DNA from: Pseudomonadota bacterium
Lineage (GTDB): Bacteria > Pseudomonadota > Gammaproteobacteria > Burkholderiales > Burkholderiaceae_C
DNA length: 64,000 bases
Assembly (NCBI GenBank): GCA_018241225.1
Contig: JAFEEG010000014.1
Coordinates: 126,011-190,010 of the forward strand
Reading direction: 5' to 3'
Shown here: one piece after another, positions 36,336 to 44,249 of the stretch
Layout: each line of letters begins with the position of its first letter
Numbering within the stretch: the first letter of the stretch is position 1
Position numbers and translations under genes: made by a program
Notes under the pieces: model-generated
Told to the model about the DNA's origin: nothing
What the model saw: the letters and a program-made list of their open reading frames with translations, nothing else
Database searches by the model: none

Positions 36336-36413
36336 GGTATCGATCCAGCGCCGCGATCACAACGCGGCTCGGATCGATAGTTTACCTATTTACGGATAGG
36401 TTCTAAGTCCGAG

Positions 36414-36454
36414 GTACTACTTTGTGGCAATCCAATCCGGTGAAGTACTACTTT
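36414..36454. repeat. Short direct repeat after the hemerythrin gene
   Basis: GTACTACTTT occurs at 36414-36423 and 36445-36454 (31-bp period), the second copy touching the hemerythrin stop codon. It lies just outside the IS5 element and is not its target duplication. Confidence 0.6.
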
Positions 36455-37045
36455 CTAGCCAGCATGCGCCGCCGGCCCCAGACCGATCGGTGCCGGCACT
36501 CGATTGACGATCCGGGTAAAAAGGTGGCGAAACTCCTCCTCCGGCTCGGCGCCGGCCAGCCCGTCCCGGTTGGCACGGAATGAGCTGTCCAGATTGGCCC
36601 AGTCTTCCTCGGTCAGCACGCGTTCGGCCAGCGGCAGGATCTCGCGCTCTTCCAGCGCCATGTGGGCCAGGTAGAAGTCCACGTAACGCTCCATGGCCGT
36701 CTCGAACTCGTCGCGCCGGCTTTCACCCAGCATCTCGAAGGCCAGCAATGCGTGCTCCACGTTGCGGATCTTGCGTTCGCCGCGCTCATGGTCGTCGTCC
36801 AGCCGGTCCAGCAGTTCGCGCGACATGGGCGTGCGCGCACGCAGCTTGGGAAACAGCAGCTCCGACTCCTTGCGGTGATGGCGCTTTTCGGGAAACTCGT
36901 CCACGTAGAAGAGCATGGCCCGCAGCGACTCGAAGTTGGGCATCGTCCTGGCGCGCCGGTGCTCGGCCAGCAACAGCAGGATGGAGCGCAGCATGGCCGC
37001 CAGTGCCGCGTGCTCGTCTCGAATGATCCGGATGGTCTCGTGCAT
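36455..37045 (-). CDS. Hemerythrin-domain protein
   Basis: A 196-residue four-helix protein of the hemerythrin HHE family. Candidate diiron ligands lie in RDEHAAL (about residue 10), HHRKESELLFP, DDHERGE and HMALEEREILPL. The start at 37045 is preceded by GAGGAGC. Such proteins bind O2 or NO or repair iron centres; the divergent universal stress gene and nearby fnr/cco genes suggest a low-oxygen or NO role. Confidence 0.9.
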   Translation of the reverse strand: MHETIRIIRDEHAALAAMLRSILLLLAEHRRARTMPNFESLRAMLFYVDEFPEKRHHRKESELLFPKLRARTPMSRELLDRLDDDHERGERKIRNVEHALLAFEMLGESRRDEFETAMERYVDFYLAHMALEEREILPLAERVLTEEDWANLDSSFRANRDGLAGAEPEEEFRHLFTRIVNRVPAPIGLGPAAHAG

Positions 37046-37104
37046 CTTGCGCTCCTCGCTTGGGTTGGATGTCGCCAGCATCTCGCATCGCATCCGAGGG
37101 GGTT

Positions 37105-37118
37105 TTGCGCCAGATCAA
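37105..37118 (+). promoter_or_regulatory. Degenerate FNR box upstream of the universal stress gene
   Basis: TTGCG-CCAG-ATCAA differs from TTGAT-N4-ATCAA at two bases in one half. CATACT (37139-37144) is a good -10, placing the box near -40 of a start site at about 37151. AAGGAG precedes the ATG. This is consistent with class II FNR activation. Confidence 0.5.
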
Positions 37119-37169
37119 GCTCCGTTCTTGCACGCACCTCATACTCGGCCTGCAACCAAGGAGTTCTGA

Positions 37170-37703
37170 ATGACCCTCTACCAGCGCATCCTCGTCCCCA
37201 TCGACGGCAGCGAGACCGCCCAGTGCGGCCTGCAGGAAGCCATCCGGCTTGCCAAGGCTGGCGACGGGCAACTGTGCCTGTTCCACGTCATCGATGACCT
37301 GTCGTTCGCACTGGCCATGGACGCCTACGCCGGACAGCAGGGCGACTGGCTGGCCACCATGCGCGAGGCCGGCGCGCGCCTGTTGAACGAAGCCAAGAGC
37401 ACCGCGGCCGCCGCGGGCGTGAAGGCCGAGGGCGTGCTCTACGAGCGCGTCAGCACCCGGCTGGCCGATGCCGTCGCAGCGCAGGCGGCCAAGTGGAAGG
37501 CCGACCTGATCGTGCTGGGCACCCATGGCCGGCGCGGCGTGGGCCGGCTGCTGCTGGGCAGCGGCGCCGAGAGCGTCCTGCGCAGCGCCCCGATCCCGGT
37601 GCTGGTGGTTCGCGCCAAGGCCTCCGAGCAGCCCGAAGAAGCACCGGCCGAGGCACCGCGCGCCCACGTGAGCCTGGTCACCGGCGCGCTGAAGATCGAA
37701 TAA
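37170..37703 (+). CDS. Universal stress protein (UspA family)
   Basis: A 177-residue single-domain Usp with N-terminal [18 protein letters not shown] and the ATP-binding loop [19 protein letters not shown] then PVLVV. The last about 25 residues are an acidic/proline tail. It is divergent from hemerythrin and has an FNR-like site, as many anaerobically induced Usp genes do. Confidence 0.92.
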   Translation: MTLYQRILVPIDGSETAQCGLQEAIRLAKAGDGQLCLFHVIDDLSFALAMDAYAGQQGDWLATMREAGARLLNEAKSTAAAAGVKAEGVLYERVSTRLADAVAAQAAKWKADLIVLGTHGRRGVGRLLLGSGAESVLRSAPIPVLVVRAKASEQPEEAPAEAPRAHVSLVTGALKIE

Positions 37704-37751
37704 GCGCAGCAGCCCCCGAATCGGCGGTGCAGCCGCTGGCCGCCGAGCCGG

Positions 37752-38486
37752 TCAGGCTGCGCCGATGCCGCACCAGCGGGCAATCTGCCTGCCCAGGTCC
37801 ATCCACAAGGCGTCGAGCGCCAGCAAAACCAGCACGGCACCAGCGGCTCGCGCGCTCCATCGTTCCCCCAACGGCGCCATGTGCTGGCGAAGCAGTGCCC
37901 AGAACCAGGGCGCAAGCAGCAGCGCCGCACCGCTTCCAAGTGCAAATGCCAGCATGGCCAGCGCGCCCTGCGCCGGCCCGTTGCCCAGGCTGGCCAGCGC
38001 CAGCGCCGAATACAGCAGCCCGCACGGCATGAACACCCACAGCGCGCCGGCGAACAACGCGCCCTGCCCTGGCCCGCGCTGCATGCGCAGGCGCCGCGCC
38101 AACGCATGGCCGACGCCGTGCGCCCAGGCCGGCTGGCGGCCGCTGGCCAGCAGCATCAGGCCCCAGGCGAGCAGACCGGCATGCAGCAGCGTCATGGCGG
38201 GCTGCAGTGCCGCCACGTGCTGGCCGGCAGCGCCCAGTGCCTGCACCGCGCCAGCCACCAGCGCACCCGCGGCTGCATAGCTGGGCAGCCGCCCGGCATG
38301 GAAAAGAACGTGCGGCAGTACCGCGCCGGCGGGCAGCGCAGGCGAAGCGGCCGCACACCCGGCGGACTCCGCGCGCACCAACCGGATCACGCCGCTGGCC
38401 GGCGCCGCGCACATCGCCACGCAATGCGGGCTGCCCGCCAGCCCCATGAGCAGCGCCGCGCCGACCAGGCCTGCCTGCTCGAGCAT
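37752..38486 (-). CDS. SafE/TauE-like membrane protein with SPHCxxMC motif
   Basis: A 244-residue polytopic membrane protein (about six segments) of the sulfite-exporter TauE/SafE family. LMGLAGSPHCVAMCAAP (about residues 13-29) has a Cys/His pair typical of the subgroup found with cbb3-oxidase genes and is suggestive of metal or thiol handling. The start at 38486 was chosen because upstream sequence in this frame belongs to hemN in another frame. It is 14 bp downstream of hemN. A role in copper supply to cytochrome oxidase is possible but unproven. Confidence 0.85.
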   Translation of the reverse strand: MLEQAGLVGAALLMGLAGSPHCVAMCAAPASGVIRLVRAESAGCAAASPALPAGAVLPHVLFHAGRLPSYAAAGALVAGAVQALGAAGQHVAALQPAMTLLHAGLLAWGLMLLASGRQPAWAHGVGHALARRLRMQRGPGQGALFAGALWVFMPCGLLYSALALASLGNGPAQGALAMLAFALGSGAALLLAPWFWALLRQHMAPLGERWSARAAGAVLVLLALDALWMDLGRQIARWCGIGAA

Positions 38487-38500
38487 GTCAGCGGCGCAAT

Positions 38501-39967
38501 TCAGACCAGGCGCGAGAAGCGCGCCCGGTTGCGGTCGGCCTGCAGGTAGCGGTCGAACACCATGGCGATGGCGCGCACGAAGAACCAGCCTGTATCGGTC
38601 ACCTCCAGCTCGTGGTCGCGCAGCTTGACCAGGCCCTGGGCCACCAGCGGCCCCAACGCGGCCAGCTCGGGTGCGAAGCGGTCGGCAAAGTCCACCAGGT
38701 GGGCCTGGCCGATGGCGGCGAAATCCACCTTGCCCTGGCACATGATGGCCATGATCACCGCCCTGCGCAGCAGGTCGTCGCGGGTGAGCGCCAGGCCCCG
38801 ATCCACCGGCAGGCGGCCCTGGTCGAGATGATCGTAGTAGGCCTCCAGCGTCTTGGCGTTCTGGCTGTAGCTGGCGCCCACGTGGCCGATGGCCGAGACG
38901 CCAAGCGCCACGAGGTCGCAGTCCGGCTGCGTGCTGTAGCCCTGGAAATTGCGGTGCAGCAGGCCCTGGCGCTTGGCCACGGCCAGCGGATCCTGGGGCA
39001 GCGCGAAATGGTCCATGCCGATGTACACGTAGCCGGCAGCGCACAGGGTCTGGATGGCCTGCGACAGCATCTGCACCTTGTCGGCCGGGCTGGGCAGCTC
39101 GTCGGCTGAAATGCGCCGCTGCGCCTTGAAGCGCTCGGGCAGGTGCGCATAGGCATACAGCGCAATGCGCTCGGGCCGCAACTCGCACACCTGTGCCAGC
39201 GTTCGCTCGAAGCTGGCCACTGTCTGCCGGGGCAGCCCGTGGATGAGATCGAGGTTGATCGAGGCGAAGCCCAGCTTGCGCGCCGCTGCCATCAACTCGA
39301 CGACCATCGCCGCCGGCTGCACGCGGTGGATGGCCTGCTGCACCGCGGGGTCGAAGTCCTGCACGCCCAGACTCAGGCGGTTGAAGCCCATGTCGGCCAG
39401 GCGCTCCAGCCGCGCCGCGTCCACGGTTCGCGGGTCGATCTCGATGGAGCGTTCGGCCTCGGGCAGGAAGGTGAAGGCCGATTGCAGCAGGTCCATCAGC
39501 CGGCCCAGCTGCGCATCGTCCATGAAGGTGGGCGAGCCGCCGCCCAGGTGCAACTGGCTCACCGGCTCGCCGCGTCCCAACTGGGCGGTGTGCAGCTCGA
39601 TCTCCTTGGCCAGGTAGTCCAGGTAGCGGTCGGCGCGGTCGTGGTGGCGGGTGATGACCTTGTTGCAGGCGCAGTAGTAGCAAAGCGACTCGCAAAACGG
39701 AATGTGCACGTACAGCGACAGCGCGGCCGAGTTCTTCGCACCGCCGATGGTGCGGCGCTGGCGCAGCGCCAAGCCATAGTCCTCCTCGTTGAAGGCTTCG
39801 ACAAAACGGTCGGCCGTGGGGTAGGAGGTGTAGCGCGGCCCGCCGCCACTGAAGCGCTGCAGCAGCGCGGGAGAAGCCTGGGAAGCGTGCGCGGAAGAGT
39901 GCCGGCCATCAGCCGGCAGGGCCTGCGCGAGGGCCGGCGGCGCGGGGCGGAAAGTCTGGGCTTGCAT
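38501..39967 (-). CDS. hemN: Oxygen-independent coproporphyrinogen III oxidase HemN
   Basis: Radical-SAM enzyme (488 residues) making protoporphyrinogen IX without oxygen. HIPFCESLCYYCACNK carries the cluster Cys set (CxxxCxxC plus the extra Cys typical of HemN); LGGGSPTF and SLGVQDFDP follow. I use the ATG at 39967; the open frame starts with TTG at 39976. A perfect FNR box lies upstream, as expected for an anaerobic heme gene feeding the cbb3 oxidase. Confidence 0.94.
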   Translation of the reverse strand: MQAQTFRPAPPALAQALPADGRHSSAHASQASPALLQRFSGGGPRYTSYPTADRFVEAFNEEDYGLALRQRRTIGGAKNSAALSLYVHIPFCESLCYYCACNKVITRHHDRADRYLDYLAKEIELHTAQLGRGEPVSQLHLGGGSPTFMDDAQLGRLMDLLQSAFTFLPEAERSIEIDPRTVDAARLERLADMGFNRLSLGVQDFDPAVQQAIHRVQPAAMVVELMAAARKLGFASINLDLIHGLPRQTVASFERTLAQVCELRPERIALYAYAHLPERFKAQRRISADELPSPADKVQMLSQAIQTLCAAGYVYIGMDHFALPQDPLAVAKRQGLLHRNFQGYSTQPDCDLVALGVSAIGHVGASYSQNAKTLEAYYDHLDQGRLPVDRGLALTRDDLLRRAVIMAIMCQGKVDFAAIGQAHLVDFADRFAPELAALGPLVAQGLVKLRDHELEVTDTGWFFVRAIAMVFDRYLQADRNRARFSRLV

Positions 39968-40002
39968 GAGAGCCAATGTGCCCCCGGCTTGTCCGACCTG
40001 CC

Positions 40003-40016
40003 TTGATGTGTATCAA
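40003..40016. promoter_or_regulatory. Perfect FNR box between hemN and fnr
   Basis: TTGAT-GTGT-ATCAA matches the FNR/ANR consensus exactly. It lies 36 bp before the hemN ATG and 39 bp before the fnr ATG, so it could activate hemN and repress or autoregulate fnr. Confidence 0.85.
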
Positions 40017-40037
40017 ACCCTGTGCGCGGAGATTGGC

Positions 40038-40049
40038 TGACAATTGTCA
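40038..40049. promoter_or_regulatory. Palindrome TGACAATTGTCA at the fnr start
   Basis: A perfect 12-bp palindrome ending 6 bp before the fnr ATG at 40056. It may be a second regulator site or the promoter/initiation region; the alternative TTG start of fnr lies inside it. Confidence 0.4.
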
Positions 40050-40055
40050 TCAATC

Positions 40056-40769
40056 ATGATCTGCGACAAGACTTCCCCCCAGGTCGTTTGTTCCAACTGC
40101 AACCTGCGCGAGCTGTGCATGCCCGTGGGTCTGCAGCCGGAGGAACTGCGACGCATCGACGGCCTGGTGGCGTCGCGCAGGCGCCTCAAGCGCCGCGAGG
40201 CGCTGTTTCGCAACGGCGAGAAGTTCGAGTCGCTCTATGCGATTCGCACCGGCACCTTCAAGACCTGCGTGGCCAGCGAGGACGGCCGCGACCAGGTCAC
40301 CGGCTTCCAGATGGCCGGCGAGATCCTGGGCCTGGACGGCATCGTGAGCGACCAGTACAACTGCGACGCCGTGGCACTGGAAGACGCCGAGGTCTGCGTA
40401 ATTCCCTTCGGCAGCATCGAGACGCTGTCTCGCGAGGTGCCGGCGCTGCAGCGGCACATCCACCAGATCATGAGCCGCGAGATCGTGCGCGACCACGGCG
40501 TGATGCTGCTGCTGGGCAGCATGCGGGCCGAGGAACGGCTGGCGGTGTTCCTGCTGAACCTGCTGCAGCGCCTGCATGCGCGCGGCTTTTCGCGCTCCGA
40601 GGTGCTGCTGCGCATGTCGCGCGAGGAAATCGGCAGCTACCTGGGCCTGAAGCTGGAGACGGTGAGCCGCACGCTGTCCAAGTTCGCCGAGGACGGCGTG
40701 CTGGAAGTGCAGCAGCGCCACCTGCGCATCCTGGACGTGGATGCGCTGCAGCGCATGGTCAACCCCTGA
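40056..40769 (+). CDS. fnr: FNR-type oxygen-sensing CRP-family regulator
   Basis: A 237-residue global regulator of low-oxygen genes. [4Fe-4S] ligands are Cys12, Cys15, Cys21 (CSNCNLRELC) and Cys103 (YNCDAV). The C-terminal HTH has ETVSR, whose Glu, Ser and Arg read TTGAT half-sites, matching the boxes found at hemN, ccoN and ccoI. The ATG at 40056 is preferred over an upstream in-frame TTG at 40044, but neither has a good ribosome site. It is convergent with fixH, with 6 bp between. Confidence 0.94.
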   Translation: MICDKTSPQVVCSNCNLRELCMPVGLQPEELRRIDGLVASRRRLKRREALFRNGEKFESLYAIRTGTFKTCVASEDGRDQVTGFQMAGEILGLDGIVSDQYNCDAVALEDAEVCVIPFGSIETLSREVPALQRHIHQIMSREIVRDHGVMLLLGSMRAEERLAVFLLNLLQRLHARGFSRSEVLLRMSREEIGSYLGLKLETVSRTLSKFAEDGVLEVQQRHLRILDVDALQRMVNP

Positions 40770-40775
40770 TCCTGA

Positions 40776-41060
40776 TCAATTCCTGCGGGCCGGCAGGTCC
40801 TTGTCGGGCGTCATGGCGTGGTTGCGGCCCATCTGGGCAGGCACCTGGGCCTTCTCGACGCCCGCACCGCGCTGCTCCAGCGCCAGGCCCTTGCGGTAGT
40901 AGTTGGGGTCGACCACCGCATCGGGCCGGGTCACGGCGAGCCACAGCGTAAAGAAGCCGAACACGACCACCACGGCCGGCAGCCCCACCACCAGCCACAT
41001 GGCAGGCGTCTTCCACCACGGCAGGCCGGGGGAGATGTTCATGTCTTGCGTTGCGTTCAT
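40776..41060 (-). CDS. fixH: FixH/CcoH, cbb3 oxidase assembly protein
   Basis: A 94-residue protein with one N-terminal membrane segment (MWLVVGLPAVVVVFGFFTLW) and VDPNYYRKGLALEQR, the family signature. It helps assemble cbb3 oxidase. The ATG overlaps the ccoG stop as ATGA. It is shorter than many FixH proteins, which carry a larger periplasmic domain. Confidence 0.9.
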   Translation of the reverse strand: MNATQDMNISPGLPWWKTPAMWLVVGLPAVVVVFGFFTLWLAVTRPDAVVDPNYYRKGLALEQRGAGVEKAQVPAQMGRNHAMTPDKDLPARRN

Positions 41061-42502
41061 CGCGGCACCAGGAAGATGGATTTCTCGGACACATGCAGGC
41101 TGCCGTCGGCATTGCCCACGTCGAAGTACACCGGGTGCGAGCCTGGCTGCTGCGCCTGCTCGGCCGGCAGCTGAAGGCGCACGGCCACCCAGCGTGCCTG
41201 GGCCGGGCCCACGGCAAAGGCCTGCTCGTCGGCGACCGCCAGGCCGGGCAGGCCGTGGGCCTGCACGCGCAGCACCTGCTCCTTCTCGGTAGCGTTCATG
41301 AGCTGCAGCCGGTAGATGTTCTCCAGCCGCCCGCCCGCCACGATGCGCGCCAGCGCGGCGCGGTCGCGCACCACGTCCACCTTCAGCGGCATGCGCACCA
41401 CCAGGCTGGCCGCCAGGCCCAGGCCGAGGGCCAGCAGCACCACGCCGTAGACGAGCACGCGCGGGCGCAGCACGCGGCGCAGCATGCGGGCGCGGTCCCA
41501 GCCCTGGGCCAGGGCGTTCTCGGTGGAATAGCGAATCAGCCCGCGCGGGCGCTGGACCTTGTCCATGACCTGGTCGCAGGCATCCACGCACAGGCCGCAA
41601 CCGATGCATTCGTACTGCTGCCCCTTGCGGATGTCGATGCCCGTGGGACACACCTGCACGCACAGGCTGCAGTCGATGCAGTCGCCGCGGGGTCGCGCCA
41701 ACGCCGCCGGCCTGCCCTTCTTGTCCAGCGGGCCGCGCGGCTCGCCGCGTGCCGGGTCGTAGCTCACGATGAGGGTGTCGTGGTCGAACATGGCACCCTG
41801 GAAGCGTGCATAGGGGCACATGTACTTGCACACCTGCTCGCGCATGAAGCCGGCGTTGCCGTAGGTGGCGAAGCCGTAGAACAGCACCCAGAAGATCTCC
41901 CAGCCACCCATGCTGGTTTGCAGGAAATCCAGGGCCAGCTCGCGGATGGGCGTGAAGTAGCCCACGAAGGTGAAGCCGGTCCACAGCGCAATGGCCAGCC
42001 ACACGACGTGCTTGAACCATTTCTTGACCAGCTTCTCCAGCGAGAGCGATTCGCCGTCGAGCCGGATGCGCGCGCTGCGCTCGCCCTCCACATGGCGCTC
42101 CACCCACAGGAAGATTTCCGAGTACACCGTCTGCGGGCAGGCATAGCCGCACCACAGCCGCCCCGCCACCGCGGTGAACAGGAACAGCGACAGCGCCGAC
42201 ACCACCAGCAGGCCCGACAGGTAGATCAGGTCTTGCGGATACAGCACCAGCCCCAGGATGTAGAAGCGCCGCGACGCCAGGTCGAACAGCAGCGCCTGCC
42301 GCCCGCCCCACTCCAGCCACGGCATGCCGTAGAAGAACAGCTGCGTGGCCCACACCATGGCCCAGCGCCAGTTGTTGAAGTAGCCGGCAATGGTGCGCGG
42401 ATAGATCTTGCGCGTGGCCGCGTACAGGCGCACCTGCTCGGGCCCGGCCTCGGGCACGATGGGTATGCGCCTTCGCGGCTTGTCGGTGGATGCGTCGGCC
42501 AT
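41057..42502 (-). CDS. ccoG: CcoG/FixG polyferredoxin, cupric reductase for cbb3 assembly
   Basis: A 481-residue membrane protein with two [4Fe-4S] motifs, CIDCSLCVQVCPTG and CIGCGLCVDACDQ, WCGYACPQTVYSE in the membrane part, about five membrane segments and a C-terminal Ig-like FixG domain. It reduces Cu(II) to Cu(I) for CcoN. The start at 42502 overlaps the ccoP stop by one base (TGATG). The larger open frame upstream is an artefact. Confidence 0.94.
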   Translation of the reverse strand: MADASTDKPRRRIPIVPEAGPEQVRLYAATRKIYPRTIAGYFNNWRWAMVWATQLFFYGMPWLEWGGRQALLFDLASRRFYILGLVLYPQDLIYLSGLLVVSALSLFLFTAVAGRLWCGYACPQTVYSEIFLWVERHVEGERSARIRLDGESLSLEKLVKKWFKHVVWLAIALWTGFTFVGYFTPIRELALDFLQTSMGGWEIFWVLFYGFATYGNAGFMREQVCKYMCPYARFQGAMFDHDTLIVSYDPARGEPRGPLDKKGRPAALARPRGDCIDCSLCVQVCPTGIDIRKGQQYECIGCGLCVDACDQVMDKVQRPRGLIRYSTENALAQGWDRARMLRRVLRPRVLVYGVVLLALGLGLAASLVVRMPLKVDVVRDRAALARIVAGGRLENIYRLQLMNATEKEQVLRVQAHGLPGLAVADEQAFAVGPAQARWVAVRLQLPAEQAQQPGSHPVYFDVGNADGSLHVSEKSIFLVPR

Positions 42503-43410
42503 CAGGGTGCGGGCTTGTTCGACAGGCCCCAGACGTAGGCCGCCACCACCTTGATCTGCGCTTCGGTCAGGCGGCTTTCCTGCGCGGGCATCTCGTTGTG
42601 CTTGCCGTTGTTGATCATGTTGACGATGGCTTCTTCGCCAAAACCGTGCAGCCACACGTCGTCGTTCAGGCGCGGGGCGCCCAGCGCCTGGTTGCCCACG
42701 CCGCCGATGCCGTGGCAGGCGGCGCAGGCGGTGAACTTGGAGCGCCCCAGGCCCGCGCGCACCGAATCGGTGGAGCGCCCCGACAGGCTCAGCACGTACT
42801 GTGCGAGGTTGCGCACATCGTCGGGCGTGCCCACCGCCGCGGCCATGGGCGGCATCACGCCCACGCGGCCCTTGGTGATGGTCTGCACGATGGCCTCGGG
42901 CGTGCCGCCGTGCAGCCAGTCGGTGTCGGTCAGGTTGGGAAAGCCCTTGCTGCCGCGCGCGTCCGATGCATGGCACTGCGCGCAGTTGTTCATGAAGATG
43001 CGCTCGCCAATGGCGCGTGCCTGCGGGTCGCCGGCGATCTTCTCCACCGGCATGTCGCTGTAGGGCGCGTACACGGCCGCCAGGGCCTGGCCGGCCTTGG
43101 CCTGCTCGTCGCTGTACTGGTCCTGCGCACTCCAGCCCAGGCGCCCTTGCGACGAACCCAGCCCAGGGTAGAGCACCAGGTAGCCCAGCGAGAACACGAT
43201 GGTCAGCACGAACAGGCCCACCCACCACAGCGGCAAGGGGTTGTTGGCCTCGCGCAGGTCTTCGTCCCAGACGTGGCCGGTGGTGTTGTCGTCGTTCAGC
43301 GGCACCTTCTTGCGGGCGGTGACCCACAGCAGCAGCGCGCAGCCGGCTATGCCGCCCAGCGTGGCCCAGGTCACGTAGCTGGCCCAGAAGGCATGGAGGA
43401 AGTCGCTCAT
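42502..43410 (-). CDS. ccoP: cbb3-type cytochrome c oxidase subunit CcoP (diheme)
   Basis: A 302-residue membrane-anchored diheme cytochrome c. The N-terminal segment is at about residues 13-31 and a second at about 62-81; heme sites are CAQCH (143-147) and CAACH (229-233), with Met ligand candidates in VMPPMA and HNEMPA. It accepts electrons for the oxidase. It overlaps ccoQ (ATGA) and ccoG (TGATG). Confidence 0.95.
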   Translation of the reverse strand: MSDFLHAFWASYVTWATLGGIAGCALLLWVTARKKVPLNDDNTTGHVWDEDLREANNPLPLWWVGLFVLTIVFSLGYLVLYPGLGSSQGRLGWSAQDQYSDEQAKAGQALAAVYAPYSDMPVEKIAGDPQARAIGERIFMNNCAQCHASDARGSKGFPNLTDTDWLHGGTPEAIVQTITKGRVGVMPPMAAAVGTPDDVRNLAQYVLSLSGRSTDSVRAGLGRSKFTACAACHGIGGVGNQALGAPRLNDDVWLHGFGEEAIVNMINNGKHNEMPAQESRLTEAQIKVVAAYVWGLSNKPAP

Positions 43411-43568
43411 CGCGCGTCTCCCTTTTCCTGCTGTTCGCCTTCGAAGGGAAGCATGGCCGCCTCTTCGAAGCGGCGCAGGTTGTGCCGCGAATACGCCCAC
43501 ACCACGATGCCCATGAAGAGCACGAAGCAGGCGACGGTGGCACCGATGCGCAATTGATTGATGTCCAT
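43407..43568 (-). CDS. ccoQ: cbb3-type oxidase small subunit CcoQ/FixQ
   Basis: A 53-residue single-span protein (MDINQLRIGATVACFVLFMG) with a charged cytosolic tail, the expected size and place for CcoQ, which stabilises the complex. Its stop overlaps the ccoP start as ATGA. It is too short to stand out among the open frames here. Confidence 0.88.
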   Translation of the reverse strand: MDINQLRIGATVACFVLFMGIVVWAYSRHNLRRFEEAAMLPFEGEQQEKGDAR

Positions 43569-43585
43569 GGCGTGCGTCCTCGGAT

Positions 43586-44218
43586 CTACTTGAGCGCCAG
43601 GCCCAGCGACTGCAAGTAGGCGATGGTGGCTTCCATCTCCGTCTTGCCCTGCACCTGCGCCGTGGCGCCGGCGATCTCTTCGTCGGTGTACGGAACGCCC
43701 ACCCGGCGCAGTGCCCGCATGTGGTCCGGCAGCGCCTGCGCATCGACGGGGTTCTTGTTCAGCCACGGGTAGGCCGGCATGTTCGACTCGGGCACCAGGT
43801 CGCGCGGGTTGGTCAGGTGGATGCGGTGCCACTCGTCGCTGTAGCGCCCGCCCACGCGGTGCAGGTCGGGGCCGGTGCGCTTGCTGCCCCACTGGAAGGG
43901 GTGGTCATACACGAACTCGCCCGCCACCGAGTAGTGGCCGTAGCGCAGCGTCTCCGAGCGAAGCGGGCGGATCATCTGCGAGTGGCAGCCGTAGCAGCCT
44001 TCGCGCAGGTAGACGTCGCGGCCGGCCAGCTGCAGCGCGCTGTAGGGCTTCACGCCCTCGATGGGTTGCGTGGTCGAGCGCTGGAAGAACAGCGGCACGA
44101 TCTCGACCGCGCCGCCGATGGCCACCACGATCAGGATCAGCACGATCATCAGCAGGTTGTTGGTCTCCACCTTCTCGTGGGTGAAGCCGCGCGGGGTGTC
44201 GTTGGAAGTGGTGCTCAT
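43586..44218 (-). CDS. ccoO: cbb3-type oxidase subunit CcoO (monoheme)
   Basis: A 210-residue monoheme cytochrome c with an N-terminal anchor (about residues 21-45) and heme site CYGCH (75-79). SNMPAYPWL provides the distal Met. The start at 44218 follows AAGGGAA. It lies 31 bp after ccoN and 17 bp before ccoQ. Confidence 0.95.
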   Translation of the reverse strand: MSTTSNDTPRGFTHEKVETNNLLMIVLILIVVAIGGAVEIVPLFFQRSTTQPIEGVKPYSALQLAGRDVYLREGCYGCHSQMIRPLRSETLRYGHYSVAGEFVYDHPFQWGSKRTGPDLHRVGGRYSDEWHRIHLTNPRDLVPESNMPAYPWLNKNPVDAQALPDHMRALRRVGVPYTDEEIAGATAQVQGKTEMEATIAYLQSLGLALK

Positions 44219-44249
44219 TGCGAGTTCCCTTGTTGTTCTTCTCTGCCGG

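Larger units (their letters stand above)
35470..36403 (-). mobile_element. IS5-family insertion sequence, 934 bp, TAA target duplication
   Basis: Ends GAACTTATCCGTAAATTA (left) and the reverse complement of TATTTACGGATAGGTTC (right) match over about 16 bp with one internal change. TAA flanks both sides (35467-35469 and 36404-36406). Length, split transposase and TNA-type target fit the IS5 family (IS1031/IS427-like subgroup). It separates the autotransporter promoter region from the end of the hemerythrin gene. Confidence 0.88.

Noticed and set aside
37752..39695. 647-codon frame covering hemN and the SafE-like gene
   Set aside because: The N-terminal part is hemN in the wrong phase; only the last 244 residues are real.
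40044..40055. TTG start for fnr and TTG start for hemN (39976)
   Set aside because: Both give only a few extra residues; the nearest ATG codons fit the families better, although the fnr start stays uncertain.
41057..43543. 828-codon frame suggesting a CcoP-CcoG fusion
   Set aside because: The part before 42502 is a shifted reading of ccoP; ccoP and ccoG are separate genes overlapping by one base.
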